From G965226155 sp965226155 (GTDB lineage Bacteria > Pseudomonadota > Gammaproteobacteria > Eutrophobiales > Eutrophobiaceae), in the NCBI GenBank assembly GCA_965226155.1, contig OZ245331.1:1674001-1738000 (forward strand): DNA of 64,000 nucleotides. The letters run 5' to 3'. Below are positions 9,922 to 18,932 of this stretch, piece after piece. The notes beneath the pieces are model-generated. The model was given only the letters and a program-made list of their open reading frames with translations, searched no databases and was not told the origin of the DNA. The stretch's first letter is position 1; the number at the start of each line of letters is the position of its first letter. Both the position numbers and the translations under genes were made by a program.

Positions 9922-10289
9922 ATGTTCTGTTTGTGTGTTGAAAATTCTTGTCGTAGCCAGATTGCAGAAGCATTTGGAAATATGCTTGGCGAAGGCATTA
10001 TTCATGTCCATTCTAGTGGTTCGCGACCTTCTGGTATAGTCAATGAGAAAGCTATTGCTTCAATGAAAGCTATTGAGTACGACTTAACAGATCATTCATC
10101 CAAATCATTGAATGACATCCCATACATTACTTACGATTATGTTGTCACAATGGGTTGTGGCGACGAATGCCAAAATATTAAAACAACAACCGTGAGGACT
10201 GGATTATCCCTGATCCAAAAAACATGGAGATGGACAGATTCAATGAAGTTAGGGATACAATTAAAGAAAATGTTATTCATCTAATATAG
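9922..10289 (+). pseudogene. arsenate reductase-like (LMW phosphatase fold), frameshifted
   Basis: The first ~90 residues are a low-molecular-weight-phosphatase-fold arsenate reductase. The catalytic loop CVENSCRSQ (CX5R) is at the N-terminus, followed by SSGSRPSG and YDYVVTMGCGDEC, typical of thioredoxin-coupled ArsC. The reading frame then slips near 10200: the adjacent frame carries the expected tail WIIPDPKNMEMDRFNEVRD and ends at TAG 10287-10289. The start at ATG 9922 leaves a very short beta strand before the loop. It may relate functionally to the arsenosugar genes at 36 kb, but it is not next to them. Confidence 0.75.
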
Positions 10290-10324
10290 AAGCTTAAATA
10301 AATAATCGCACCCTTCTTAAGTAG

Positions 10325-11392
10325 CGCGGATTCAACTTTGAAGTGCAACGTTGATGTTAAAAAAGACTTCATGTGGTGTTTTTGAATTAAGTGTTTTTCT
10401 AGGACGGTGATTGAGTTTTTTCATGACCAAGTTTAACTGCTTTTGTGTAATCGTGCTGAAGTCCATTTTCTTTGGGAAGTACTGTCTAATGAGACCATTG
10501 ATATTTTCATTTAAACCCCGTTCCCAGGAGGCATAAGGATGTGCAAAATAGAACCCCGCGTTCAATTGTTGAGCAATAACCTCATGCTCAGCAAATTCTT
10601 TTCCATTATCCGAGGTGATCGTGTGAACCGACGCCTTCATATTAGACAACAATCGCACGATAGCTTGCCTGACGGCAGAGGCAGTTCGTCGTTTCACCTG
10701 TGCAATCAAGGTGTACATCGACTTGCGCTCGCTCAAGGTGACCAGCGCCTGTCGATGGCCTTTGCCGGTGACGGTGTCCACTTCCCAGTCACCGATGCGT
10801 GTCTTCCTGTTCACAATGGCGGGACGCTTATCAATGCTGCCCTGATTCACCAGAACCACACGACGTTGATAACTACCATAACGCTTCTTTCGTTTCTTCT
10901 GGCAACGCAAGTACCGGTACAGCTCACCGCCGTCTGCCTTGTCCTGGTATATGTAGTGATATATCCATTCATGACTCAGAGCGATACCTTCTCGTTTATG
11001 CAACCAGTCACTGATTTGCTCAGGACTCCATTCGTCCCGCAGCCAGACCTCTACTCGCTCCCACAAGGTCGTGGGGAGTCGCTGTTGTTGGCTGGCTTCT
11101 CGACGCGCTTGCCGGAGCAACTGAGCTTGGCGGGGTCGATAGCCTCTCAAGCCACGGTTGCGTCTGAGTTCACGGCTAATAGTAGATTTATGCACGCCTA
11201 TCAAGGCGGCTATCTCCGTTTGTGTATGTCCTGCTTTCATCAGGGCGTAAATCTGGTAACGTTGATGCTCGGTAAGCTGTGTGTAGTGTCTCATCTGTGC
11301 CTCTCTTTCTTGCTGGAACGAAAGGTAAGGATGCTACCGCAGCTTGCCGTTCGTGCCACCTAATTGAGTTGCACTTACAAATTGAATTCACG
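10325..11392 (-). mobile_element. IS30-family insertion sequence, copy 1
   Basis: A 1068-bp element with 25-bp imperfect terminal inverted repeats (20 of 25 identical). One end starts CGCGGATTCAACTTTGAAG and the other, read inwards, CGTGAATTCAATTTGTAAG. Comparing the five copies in the window sets the boundaries, since only sequence between the two CG termini is shared. Flanking triplets are TAG on the left and TAT on the right, so no exact target duplication is left here. This is the only copy whose transposase frame is uninterrupted. Confidence 0.93.
10332..11294 (-). CDS. IS30-family transposase (intact, copy 1)
   Basis: A 320-residue DDE transposase. The N-terminal helix-turn-helix reads HTQTEIAALIGVHKSTISRE. 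The catalytic Asp residues lie in GDWEVDTV and ITSDNGKEF, and the catalytic Glu in LNENINGLIRQYFPK. Length and motif order match IS30 transposases. It fills almost the whole element and is the only full-length frame among the five copies, so it could mobilise the others in trans. Confidence 0.95.
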   Translation of the reverse strand: MRHYTQLTEHQRYQIYALMKAGHTQTEIAALIGVHKSTISRELRRNRGLRGYRPRQAQLLRQARREASQQQRLPTTLWERVEVWLRDEWSPEQISDWLHKREGIALSHEWIYHYIYQDKADGGELYRYLRCQKKRKKRYGSYQRRVVLVNQGSIDKRPAIVNRKTRIGDWEVDTVTGKGHRQALVTLSERKSMYTLIAQVKRRTASAVRQAIVRLLSNMKASVHTITSDNGKEFAEHEVIAQQLNAGFYFAHPYASWERGLNENINGLIRQYFPKKMDFSTITQKQLNLVMKKLNHRPRKTLNSKTPHEVFFNINVALQS

Positions 11393-11775
11393 TATCTTTA
11401 TTAGGGCTCCCTCTGAATATAGGCGCACGAATCCCTGCCTTTTCTCTACGTTGATACTAAAGCCTACTTCTGTTAGTATACTTGGGGTCCACTTCTGCTT
11501 TGTCGATACACATGCTCCCCCACAGAAGTGAAGATGAATGGAACCGTAGCGTGATCCCTCATAAGATGTATAGCTGAACTTATAAAGGTCAGCGACAACA
11601 ATCTCAACCTATTGGTTCAAGCCGTATATCGTTCCTGCATTTCAAGGTCGGACATAATAGTATTCTGATTGCCTAGAGATCAAAGCATGAATACAAACTC
11701 AAGGAACGAGAATTACAATTGAGCAAAGATATCAAATGAAAACTAACAGGATGAAATATCTGGAGAAAGGTGTTC
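11393..11775. other. intergenic region, no gene seen
   Basis: 383 bases between IS30 copy 1 and the head-group operon. I see no convincing coding frame, tRNA or terminator. The end of the region, from about 11700, is AT-rich and probably holds the promoter of the operon; GGAGAAAGG at 11762-11770 is the ribosome binding site of its first gene. Confidence 0.5.
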
Positions 11776-12570
11776 ATGATCGATGATAATCGCGTAACTA
11801 CTGCGTTACTGCTAGCTGCAGGTACAGGCTCCCGCCTGCGGCCTTTGACTGAGAATGCCCCGAAGTGTCTCACTGAGGTCGGGGGTATTCCTATCCTTGG
11901 TCGGTTGGTAGATAGTTTGCGGGCACAAAAAATCTATCGGCTAATTGTCGTGATAGGACACCAGAGAAATCGTATCCATGAATTTTTACAACACAATGCA
12001 GGTGATATGCGGATCGATTACGTCACTAATTCCAAGTATCGAACAACCAATAATATATATTCTCTCTGGTTGGCCCGAAAACAAATAAGGGAGTCATTTC
12101 TGTTGGTGGAGAGTGATCTGGTGTTCCATACCTCAATGCTGACGGACATGTTGCAGCCGGACAAGATTGCAATTTCCCGACTCCTTCCCTGGATGAACGG
12201 GACCACGGTATGTCTCGATACGACCAGCAAACGGGTGAAGGACTTTCACATTGAGGCCTGTGCGACCGACACACCTCGCTATAAAACAGTTAACCTCTAC
12301 AGCCTGTCGTTGAAGACATGGTACGCGGTAGAGGAACGCTTGGGTCACTCCATCTTGGCAGGTAGACTCGGTGATTATTACGAGGCTGTATTCGCCGACA
12401 TGGTTGCTGATGGCTCCCTCACCTTCGACGCCATCTTCTTCGATCCAAAGCGATGGTATGAAATCGATAACTTGGAGGATCTTAACGAAGCCGAAAAACT
12501 GTATGGTCGACCACGTTCTAATGTCAGCCGCTTTCCGGCCACCATTGGACAAAGGGTCACCCTTGGCTGA
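11776..12570 (+). CDS. LicC-like nucleotidyltransferase (probable CTP-dependent head-group activation)
   Basis: A 264-residue protein with the sugar/choline-phosphate nucleotidyltransferase fold. The signature LLLAAGTGSRLRPLT is followed by APKCL, then YRTTNNIYSLWLAR and the metal-binding VESDLVF. The NNIYS pattern is typical of LicC-type phosphocholine and aminoethylphosphonate cytidylyltransferases. ATG 11776 was chosen for its spacing from GGAGAAAGG. The next gene overlaps by 8 bases, and a CDP-alcohol phosphotransferase follows, so I infer it makes a CDP-linked small molecule. The exact substrate is not visible. Confidence 0.82.
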   Translation: MIDDNRVTTALLLAAGTGSRLRPLTENAPKCLTEVGGIPILGRLVDSLRAQKIYRLIVVIGHQRNRIHEFLQHNAGDMRIDYVTNSKYRTTNNIYSLWLARKQIRESFLLVESDLVFHTSMLTDMLQPDKIAISRLLPWMNGTTVCLDTTSKRVKDFHIEACATDTPRYKTVNLYSLSLKTWYAVEERLGHSILAGRLGDYYEAVFADMVADGSLTFDAIFFDPKRWYEIDNLEDLNEAEKLYGRPRSNVSRFPATIGQRVTLG

Positions 12571-13375
12571 GATAGATCACACAGCGGTCAACCAGTATTG
12601 GGCGGGGGTAATACCCTCGATTCTCGGGCCTTATATGATGGACAGTTTTGGTTTTCCGATAGTTGCTGGCGATTTTCGTTTCCGGACGGAATCGCGCATC
12701 GTTCGGCGCTTACTCAAGGAAGTCGACCCACAGAGCGCAGTGCTTGACCTTGGCAGTGGCATTGGCTATTGGGCTGAGGAGTTCGCACGCAGTTTCTCCA
12801 GGGTAGTCGCTGTCGAGGGCAGCAGTGCATTTTACCAAGCGTTGAAGGAGCGATGTGCCTCATACCCCACCATCCACCCCGTACACGGTAATGTTCTGTC
12901 GTTCGAACTCGAAGGTCACTATGGTCTGGTCTTTCTAGGTGGTCTGCTCATGTACCTTGACAAAAGTGAGGTAATCACCTTGCTACAGAGATTACGATCA
13001 CACCTAGGGCCGGCAGGGATCATCCTTTGCCGTGAGTCCACTGTTCGGGGTAAGACCGTGACGCAAGAGGGCGACTATCCAGTCGTCTACCGTTCCGTAC
13101 CGGCCTATCTAGATCTGTTCAAACAATGCGGATTAGCAGTTCGCCATGTTGAGCGAAACGAAGCCTATGTGCTTATGCAAATGGGCTGTGAATTGATCAA
13201 AAAATGGAAGACGTTTATACCGTCGTATTTACAGGCTCTGCAAATCGTCGGCCCGTTGACCTATTGGGGTATGCGGCTGGGGAATTCTTGGATCACCCGT
13301 CTCCCCAATGCGCTAGGGATCCCGTTTCCGGTGCTGGAAAACCACTACTTCGTACTTGCAACTGACACGACTTGA
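12563..13375 (+). CDS. class I SAM-dependent methyltransferase in head-group operon
   Basis: A 270-residue methyltransferase. SAM motif I is VLDLGSGIGYWAEEF at about residues 60-75, followed by an acidic VEGSS strand and a VFLGGLLMYL motif. I choose TTG 12563 as start because AAAGGG lies six bases upstream and homology begins soon after; it overlaps the preceding stop by 8 bases. The longer frame from 12371 runs over the previous gene and is unlikely. Its position between a nucleotidyltransferase and a CDP-alcohol phosphotransferase suggests it methylates the head group, its precursor or the finished lipid. Confidence 0.78.
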   Translation: MAEIDHTAVNQYWAGVIPSILGPYMMDSFGFPIVAGDFRFRTESRIVRRLLKEVDPQSAVLDLGSGIGYWAEEFARSFSRVVAVEGSSAFYQALKERCASYPTIHPVHGNVLSFELEGHYGLVFLGGLLMYLDKSEVITLLQRLRSHLGPAGIILCRESTVRGKTVTQEGDYPVVYRSVPAYLDLFKQCGLAVRHVERNEAYVLMQMGCELIKKWKTFIPSYLQALQIVGPLTYWGMRLGNSWITRLPNALGIPFPVLENHYFVLATDTT

Positions 13376-14055
13376 TTCATAAGGCAGGAACACCTCAACG
13401 AAATTTCCTTTACCGGAATCTGGCCAACGCGACATCAATTCTCGGTGTACTGCCCGTGATATTGCTGTTCCTGAACGATGGCTATCGCTATCTGCTGCCG
13501 TTAATCGTTTTCAATAATATTATGGACGACCTGGATGGCGTTCTGGCCACCAAACTCGATATCCGTAGTCGTTTTGGTGCCGACCTCGACAATATTTGTG
13601 ATGCCGTTGCCCACGTTGCACTGGCCATGGCAGTCGGTGCACATTTCGGTGGCATGGTTCTCGTATTCAGCACGGTCGCCGCCACATCGATCATTCTCCG
13701 TGTGGTGTACAGGTTAAATCCCGAGAATGTGGTGGGGAACGGTTCTCCAACCAATGAGCTCATGCGCCACCTGTTGTTCACACTGCTGTTAGTGCAGACG
13801 CTTGATTTCGAACCTGAGTTTGTACTAATAATTGTATTTTTACTGCATTCGGTGTCAATGCTCGTACCATACAAGATGTCTGCTCTTATTCGGGCGCGGA
13901 TCAAATCGGCCACCGCGATTGGCTTGGTAAATGTGGCACTGGTGGCGGCATGGCTTGTACCAATCATGACGCTACCTGTCGCGGCGGCCTTCATCGTCAC
14001 CTATTTTTATTCATTTGTAGTAGGAGGTGTACAATGGTTGATGCAACGGCAATAA
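13372..14055 (+). CDS. CDP-alcohol phosphatidyltransferase family membrane protein
   Basis: A 227-residue membrane enzyme with the CDP-alcohol phosphotransferase signature. MDDLDGVLAT and FGADLDNICD give D-x2-DG-x2-A...G-x3-D-x3-D with exact family spacing, although the usual Arg after the Ala is Thr. About six hydrophobic segments follow. It starts at TTG 13372, overlapping the methyltransferase stop by four bases, so the three genes are translationally coupled. The enzyme would condense a CDP-activated molecule with an alcohol, or the reverse, in the inner membrane. Confidence 0.82.
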   Translation: MIHKAGTPQRNFLYRNLANATSILGVLPVILLFLNDGYRYLLPLIVFNNIMDDLDGVLATKLDIRSRFGADLDNICDAVAHVALAMAVGAHFGGMVLVFSTVAATSIILRVVYRLNPENVVGNGSPTNELMRHLLFTLLLVQTLDFEPEFVLIIVFLLHSVSMLVPYKMSALIRARIKSATAIGLVNVALVAAWLVPIMTLPVAAAFIVTYFYSFVVGGVQWLMQRQ

Positions 14056-14107
14056 AAAACGTGACTATAAAATTACTGTCTTAATCACAAGGACGAGCAG
14101 AGAACCT

Positions 14108-14983
14108 GTGCCTGAATTTCAAATTGAAGAAAAAATCAAACTTAATACTTGGGATGATGTCGTAAATCGACCCTGTTACGAATCACCAGTTGAACCTAAA
14201 TCTAATCGTTACATTCGCGTCATAGCCGTTTATTCATTCAATGACCAAAGCGCGCGTTGTAGTGTCAGTGATTGTCATCAGCCACATAATCAGGGTTTTC
14301 TGGTCACTACCTCAAACAACAAGGAATCCAATATCTGCGAGGCCTGTGGTCAGAGGTTTATCAATACGACCCATGAGAAACAGACGAAAGCCATATTAAG
14401 TCGGAACCGTGTTAGAGATCAGAAGATTCAGTTAAATAGTATCCTTGAACAAAACGAAAGTATTAAGGACAGGATAAACGAACTGAAACGATCATCTCAT
14501 GGAGCCAATTGGTTATATCTTTCTTTAAACAACTTCCGAAAGATCTGTCCGGTAGAACTACTTGATGTATTAAAAATATTGGCGTCCAATAAACAAGATA
14601 ATGCCATCCTTAGCGTATTTGACGACAATGCCATTGACCAGTTACGGATGAAGCAAGTCAAACAATTACAAGGTTTAGATATATTTGAAACAGACATCAA
14701 AGAGGCGCTAATTAGAAAAATTCTGACACCGTTAACTAAATTGGAAAACCTTGCCGAAAATCAGGATCTAGATTCAATACCATCTCTCACCAGCTTCTGC
14801 CACTGGGCAGACAGTCTGGAAGAACAGTTTGTCCATTGTGAATATCTGGTTGAAGAAGGGAGGTTCTTTTTTAACTCAAAGAATTTAGAACGACTAAATT
14901 ATATCCCCCTATCAGATAAAAATGCTGACATTATTCGATCACTTCGGTGGGATTATGAAAAAGCAACTAGTAAAGGAAAATGA
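14108..14983 (+). CDS. hypothetical protein with Cys-rich zinc-binding segment
   Basis: A 291-residue protein from a GTG start. Residues about 55-85 contain CSVSDC and later CEAC, a probable four-Cys zinc site. A charged helical segment follows (about residues 100-130, including LEQNESIKDRINELK). The C-terminal half has no motif I recognise. It lies 52 bases after the head-group operon and may be transcribed with it, but nothing connects it functionally. Family unknown. Confidence 0.6.
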   Translation: MPEFQIEEKIKLNTWDDVVNRPCYESPVEPKSNRYIRVIAVYSFNDQSARCSVSDCHQPHNQGFLVTTSNNKESNICEACGQRFINTTHEKQTKAILSRNRVRDQKIQLNSILEQNESIKDRINELKRSSHGANWLYLSLNNFRKICPVELLDVLKILASNKQDNAILSVFDDNAIDQLRMKQVKQLQGLDIFETDIKEALIRKILTPLTKLENLAENQDLDSIPSLTSFCHWADSLEEQFVHCEYLVEEGRFFFNSKNLERLNYIPLSDKNADIIRSLRWDYEKATSKGK

Positions 14984-15081
14984 GGCAACAACAGATTCAC
15001 CAACATCAAGTATAAATCATTATCTTTTCTATCCAGCCCTTCTATCTGCACTCTATAGATTGTCATAATTGATTAACAATT

Positions 15082-15104
15082 TTCTGCTTTGTGCCAAAAG
15101 CGGA
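15082..15104. repeat. short hairpin repeat, member 1
   Basis: An imperfect palindrome of about 23 bases (TTCTGCTTTGTGCC then AAAAGCGGAC) followed by GTTAA. It resembles three more copies at 30859, 32299 and 32359 that share the pattern GTCCGCTTT-N6-AAAGCGGAC. Confidence 0.5.
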
Positions 15105-15111
15105 CGTTAAG

Positions 15112-15427
15112 TTATTTCCTTTGCAGTGGAGCCGGAGCCACGAATTCCTGCATGACTCCATCCTCAACATCGTAATTATGACCGGAGACGACCAACTCAT
15201 TGGGTACTAGGGATGAACGACGCAAACGTTCAATATCCTCGCGAATGGTTTGGGTATGGTCTACGTTAGCCAGCGCCTCAATTTCAGCTTTATCGACGCC
15301 CAGATTGTGACTCAGAGCCTGCTGTAGCTCTGGGTTAGCCAAGCGCTCGTAGCCACAATCGGTATGTTGAATGATAGCCAGCCCAAGTCCTTTAAACTGT
15401 TCTCCGGCAAATTTGCTCACCAGTACC
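15112..15427 (-). pseudogene. carbonic anhydrase-like remnant, 5' end lost
   Basis: The last ~105 residues of a beta-carbonic-anhydrase-like protein: LAIIQHTDCGYERL carries the His and Cys that bind zinc, followed by DVEDGVMQEF near the C-terminus. The N-terminal half with the first Cys ligand is missing. Homology stops at 15427, exactly where the left end of an IS3-family element begins (TGAACCGCCCCGGG). The fragment cannot be functional. Confidence 0.72.
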
Positions 15428-15977
15428 TGAACCGCCCCGGGTATTCCGGAGACTCCATATCTTGAGAGGATGGAGTAATGAAAACAACAAAAAGATATTC
15501 CCCGGAAGTCCGGGAAAGGGCAGTACGGATGGTGTTTGATCATCAAGGTGAATATGACTCCCAGTGGGCCGCACTGAATTCAATTGCCAGCAAGATTGGC
15601 TGTGCCGCTGAAACCTTACGTAAATGGGTAAGGCGCTCAGAGATTGATCAGGGTAAACGTGTGGGCATGACCAGTTCAGATCGTGAGCGCTTGCTGGAGC
15701 TGGAGCGCGACAATCGAGAACTGAAGCGGGCCAATGAGATATTACGTAAGGCAGCCGCTTTTTTCGCCCAGGCGGAGCTCGACCGCCGACCGAGGTAATG
15801 GTCCCGTTCATCGACGAACACCGGGCCGAACATGGGGTCGAGCCGATCTGTGCCGAGTTGCCGATTGCCCCGTCGACGTATTACGAACACAAGGCCCGGG
15901 AAGCCGATCCTGAGCGATTACCAGCACGAGTGAAACGTGACCTGGCCCTATCAGTTGAAGTGAAGCGGGTGTGCGCA
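15428..15977 (+). mobile_element. IS3-family element, left part only
   Basis: The left terminal repeat reads TGAACCGCCCCGGGTATTCC, typical of IS3 elements, and is followed by orfA and the first ~60 codons of orfB. At 15978 the IS3 sequence ends abruptly at the terminal repeat of another transposon. The rest of orfB is not found on the far side of that transposon, so a deletion accompanied or followed the second insertion. Confidence 0.82.
15478..15798 (+). CDS. IS3-family transposase OrfA
   Basis: A 106-residue OrfA with the helix-turn-helix YSPEVRERAVRMVFDH and SKIGCAAETLRKWVR, then the leucine-zipper-like helix LLELERDNRELKRANEIL. Length and order match IS3-group OrfA proteins. The downstream OrfB is truncated, so no transposase can be made from this copy. 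Confidence 0.9.
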   Translation: MKTTKRYSPEVRERAVRMVFDHQGEYDSQWAALNSIASKIGCAAETLRKWVRRSEIDQGKRVGMTSSDRERLLELERDNRELKRANEILRKAAAFFAQAELDRRPR

Positions 15978-15989
15978 TTGACTCACTAA
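15798..15989 (+). pseudogene. IS3-family transposase OrfB, truncated
   Basis: The N-terminal ~60 residues of OrfB (FIDEHRAEHGVEPICAEL, then APSTYYEHKARE) in the frame normally reached by frameshifting from orfA. It is cut at 15978 by the next element, whose terminal repeat adds LTH and a stop. The DDE catalytic domain is absent. Confidence 0.85.
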
Positions 15990-17784
15990 AAATCACACTA
16001 CTTCGGGGTCGTTGACTCATCTAAAATCACACCACTTTTGGTAATAAGAAAGGGGATCTGGATGATGAAATTGATGAGCCTGACTGCCCGCAGGGAGTTA
16101 CTGGCAGGTGTCAGAAAGAAATATCGAGGAGCATGCTGGGCAGATAAGGTAAAGATACTGGATGGGTTTGTTGCTGCTACGGATTATGAGCGAAAATATG
16201 CCACCCGGTTATTGAATAGCACCGAAACACCTGTTTTACCCGAGAAACATCCAACAGCTCAGAAGTACGATGAACAAGTAAGACAAGCGTTACTTTCTGT
16301 TTGGCATGCCGCTAATCAAATCTGCTCGAAGCGCCTTGTACCGTTTCTGCCTCAGTTGGTCACAGCCATGGAGCATCACGGTCATCTGCGTTTACCAGAC
16401 GGTGTGCGAGCACGCTTACTCAGGATAAGCTGGGCAACGGTAGATCGTATACTGAGACCGGAACGAGAGAAAATCAGGCAAGGTGTTGCTACCACACACC
16501 CCGGCAATTTGTTAAAGCATCAAATCCAGGTGAGGACCTTTGCCGATTGGGACGACGTTACCCCAGGCTTTGTGGAAGCTGATCTGGTGGCTCACTGTGG
16601 CGGAAATACGAACGGTGCCTTCCTGAACACGCTGGTTCTCGTTGATATCTGCACCGGCTGGTTGGAATGTATGCCCTTGCTGCGAAAGAGCGCTCAGGAT
16701 GTTATCGACGGCTTGCGGGTGGCCGCCGAACTTTTGCCGTTTATCTTACAAGGGTTGGATACTGACTGTGGTAGTGAGTTTATCAATTATGATGTGCTGG
16801 ACTACTGTGAAGATAAACACATCACTTTTACTCGAGCGCGAACTCATCGCAAAAATGATCAAGCCCATGTGGAAGAAAAGAACGGTTCCGTAGTACGTAG
16901 ACTGGTGGGTTATGATCGGTTCGAAGGTCGGGAAGCTTGGGAAGCGCTGGCGCAGCTATACAGTGTGCTGAGGATGTATGTGAATTATTTCCAACCATCA
17001 CTGAAGTTGATAGCGAAAGAGCGACAGGGAGCAAAAGTCTCAAAGAAGTACGACAGTGCAAAGACACCGTTTCAACGTATTCTGCTTTCTGAGCATATCA
17101 GTCAGGAGAAAAAAGATCGGCTAACGAAGGAATATAACGCGCTTGATCCTGTCAAGCTGCTGGCTCAACTGGAAACATTATAGGATGGACTATGGAAATA
17201 TTCCTAGCATAAAACCGGTCGCGTTGATGCCAACAATGTCATCACCAAAGAAGAGCTTATTGATCAAGGTATCGCACAACCTGGGGTGCCCGCTAACCCA
17301 AATCGTTTTTACCGCGCAAGCAAAAAAGTTGACTTAAGAAGTGCTCCGCGTACGTGGCGAACAAGGGTAGATCCCTTTGCAAATAGCTGGGATGAAATAC
17401 GATTGCGGCTGGAGCTGACACCTGAGATTGTCGCCAGAGAGATCATTCAATGGCTCATAGAAAAATATCCAGGTGAATACTCAATGGGTCAAACCCGGAC
17501 CCTGCAAAGAAGGATTGCGGAGTGGCGCGAAGAACAGATAAGCCACGTAAAGAAATTACGAGCACTCATGGTCAACAAGACGCCAGTTACACCAAATCAC
17601 ACCATAACGACTGCAGGCATTCACACTGTCCTGGATTCAGATAATGATTGTAGTGAATTCATCCTATCTCAGGCATGATCGAACTACGGGATCCTCGAGT
17701 AAGGACTATCCCGAATGATTAGAAATGGAATTTACTGTGATGAGGCGTGACGACTCCAGGTAGTGTGATTTCTATTTGAGGCAA
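15978..17784 (+). mobile_element. DDE transposon with repeated terminal sites (ISNCY-like)
   Basis: The left end carries two copies of a 24-25 base repeat, TTGACTCACTAAAAATCACA at 15978 and TTGACTCATCTAAAATCACA at 16012, spaced 34 bases. An inverted copy, TTGCCTCAAATAGAAATCAC on the minus strand, ends at 17784. One transposase gene lies between. The two flanks belong to different genes (IS3 orfB on the left, an EF-hand gene on the right), so the element is no longer a simple insertion. The family name is a judgement from the transposase. Confidence 0.72.
16062..17678 (+). pseudogene. DDE (rve-type) transposase with two in-frame TAG codons
   Basis: The first 373 residues are a complete integrase-like DDE domain: MSLTARRELLAGVRKKYRG at the start, catalytic Asp in FVEADLVAHCGG, Asp in LDTDCGSEFIN, Glu in HVEEKNGSVVRRL. 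A TAG at 17181-17183 ends that frame, and another lies at 17205-17207. The same frame then continues with the family's C-terminal domain (RTWRTRVDPFANSWDEI, GQTRTLQRRIAEWR) to 17678. ATG 16062 follows AAAGGGGA. The catalytic core could still be made without its tail. Confidence 0.8.
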
Positions 17785-17803
17785 TACGGACCGGACAGGA
17801 TAA

Positions 17804-18870
17804 TTGCCGCCTAATACCGATGCCATCTATGGTGAATTTGATACGAATCATGACGGCGTGCTCGATAAAGCAGAGTTCAAAGCGTATTTGTTAAAAAAAG
17901 GCACGGCAGAGACAAAATTATTTTAGCAACCCGATAGCAATGGTGATGATATCGTCACGAAACAAGACGTGTTGAAAACGGTTGACAAGAAAGCACTAGA
18001 CGACACGAACGAAATTGGCTTGGGACAGGAAGGGGACAAGTTTGTCACACCTGATATTTTCCGAAAGTATCTTCTTATTACCGACAGTGCTTTCAAAAAG
18101 CAAGAATCGATCGATAAAATTGCTGTCGCGCTCCCAAATGTGAAAATAAGGAAGTCCTTTCTCAATGCCAGCGATAGTAATTCGCCGGCGAAATTTAGTT
18201 GGGTCTATGATTTTAAAGAAGACGACTCATTCTATATTTTTGATGGTGGTATTAGTTACTATAAAGAGTTTGAGAACTTTTACGTCGCGCCTACCCTTGA
18301 GGCGCATTTGGCTTCTAAAGACGGTTCTGAGAGGGATTCCATGAGTGCCAGACTCGCTGTCGAAGGTTATCCCTTTTCAGACAATAACCACTACATCAAT
18401 TTTTCGCCGGTGTATGAAACCGATCGGCGATTAGAGACTGAGACGGTGGGTGCGGATTTATGGTACTCCTATGCGAATGGCAGAGGGGGATGGGCGCGAG
18501 TAAACGCTTGAGTAAAGACAATTCCTATTTTTATTTTCGATGGCGTCCCTATGTGGGTCTTTTGGCTGGACATGTTTTGGATGATGGGATGGTTGCAACT
18601 CTGATAGAGGAGAAACAGTTTTTACGCTCAGCATTTAAACTAGACAGTTTCTTAAGTATCACGGAATCCTTTTCTGTCACATTGAGCCATAAGGTGGTTC
18701 AGGAACTCAATAGTATGAAGGACACCCATACCTACTTTGAGATAGCCCCACAACTTGCATTAGACAAACACAAACATTTTTCACTTGGGTTTACATACAA
18801 AAATGGCGAGGACTCACCGAAATTTACTGATGTGGAATCGCTCTATATTTGGCTCGGTATCAAGCTTTAA
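17804..18870 (+). pseudogene. EF-hand plus outer-membrane beta-barrel-like protein, broken
   Basis: The N-terminal part contains calcium-binding EF-hand loops, DTNHDGVLDKAEF and DSNGDDIVTKQDV. The following ~250 residues alternate polar and aromatic residues in beta-strand fashion (WVYDFKEDDSFYIFDGG, FYVAPTLEAHLAS), end LYIWLGIKL, and resemble a porin-like barrel. The gene is truncated at the 5' end by the transposon at 17784. It has a TAG at 17924-17926 and a frameshift at a G5 run near 18487. No start or signal peptide remains. Confidence 0.65.
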
Positions 18871-18932
18871 GCCAATCCATTTATCTTGAGCAAAAATGCT
18901 TAAACACCGGTCAACAACACAGGAGTAATAAC

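Noticed and set aside
9922..9960. A second frameshift at the N-terminus of the arsenate-reductase-like gene
   Set aside because: MFCLCVENSCRSQ keeps the catalytic CX5R loop in the same frame as the rest of the protein, so only the C-terminal shift near 10200 is needed.
10539..11363. Long open frames antisense to the IS30 transposases (also at 27681, 32842, 35059 and 40673)
   Set aside because: They lie opposite the transposase gene, repeat in every copy, show no protein family features and have poor ribosome binding sites. They are shadows of the coding strand.
12371..12562. A longer methyltransferase start overlapping the nucleotidyltransferase by 200 bases
   Set aside because: The overlap would be extreme and the residues do not look like a protein. 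TTG 12563 has a well-placed AAAGGG and fits the coupled pattern of the operon.
17210..17285. An EF-hand-like stretch (VDANNVITKEEL) within the DDE transposase
   Set aside because: It lies in the transposase frame between the catalytic core and the conserved C-terminal RTWRTRVDPF domain, and lacks a full calcium loop. The genuine EF-hands are at 17820-17960.
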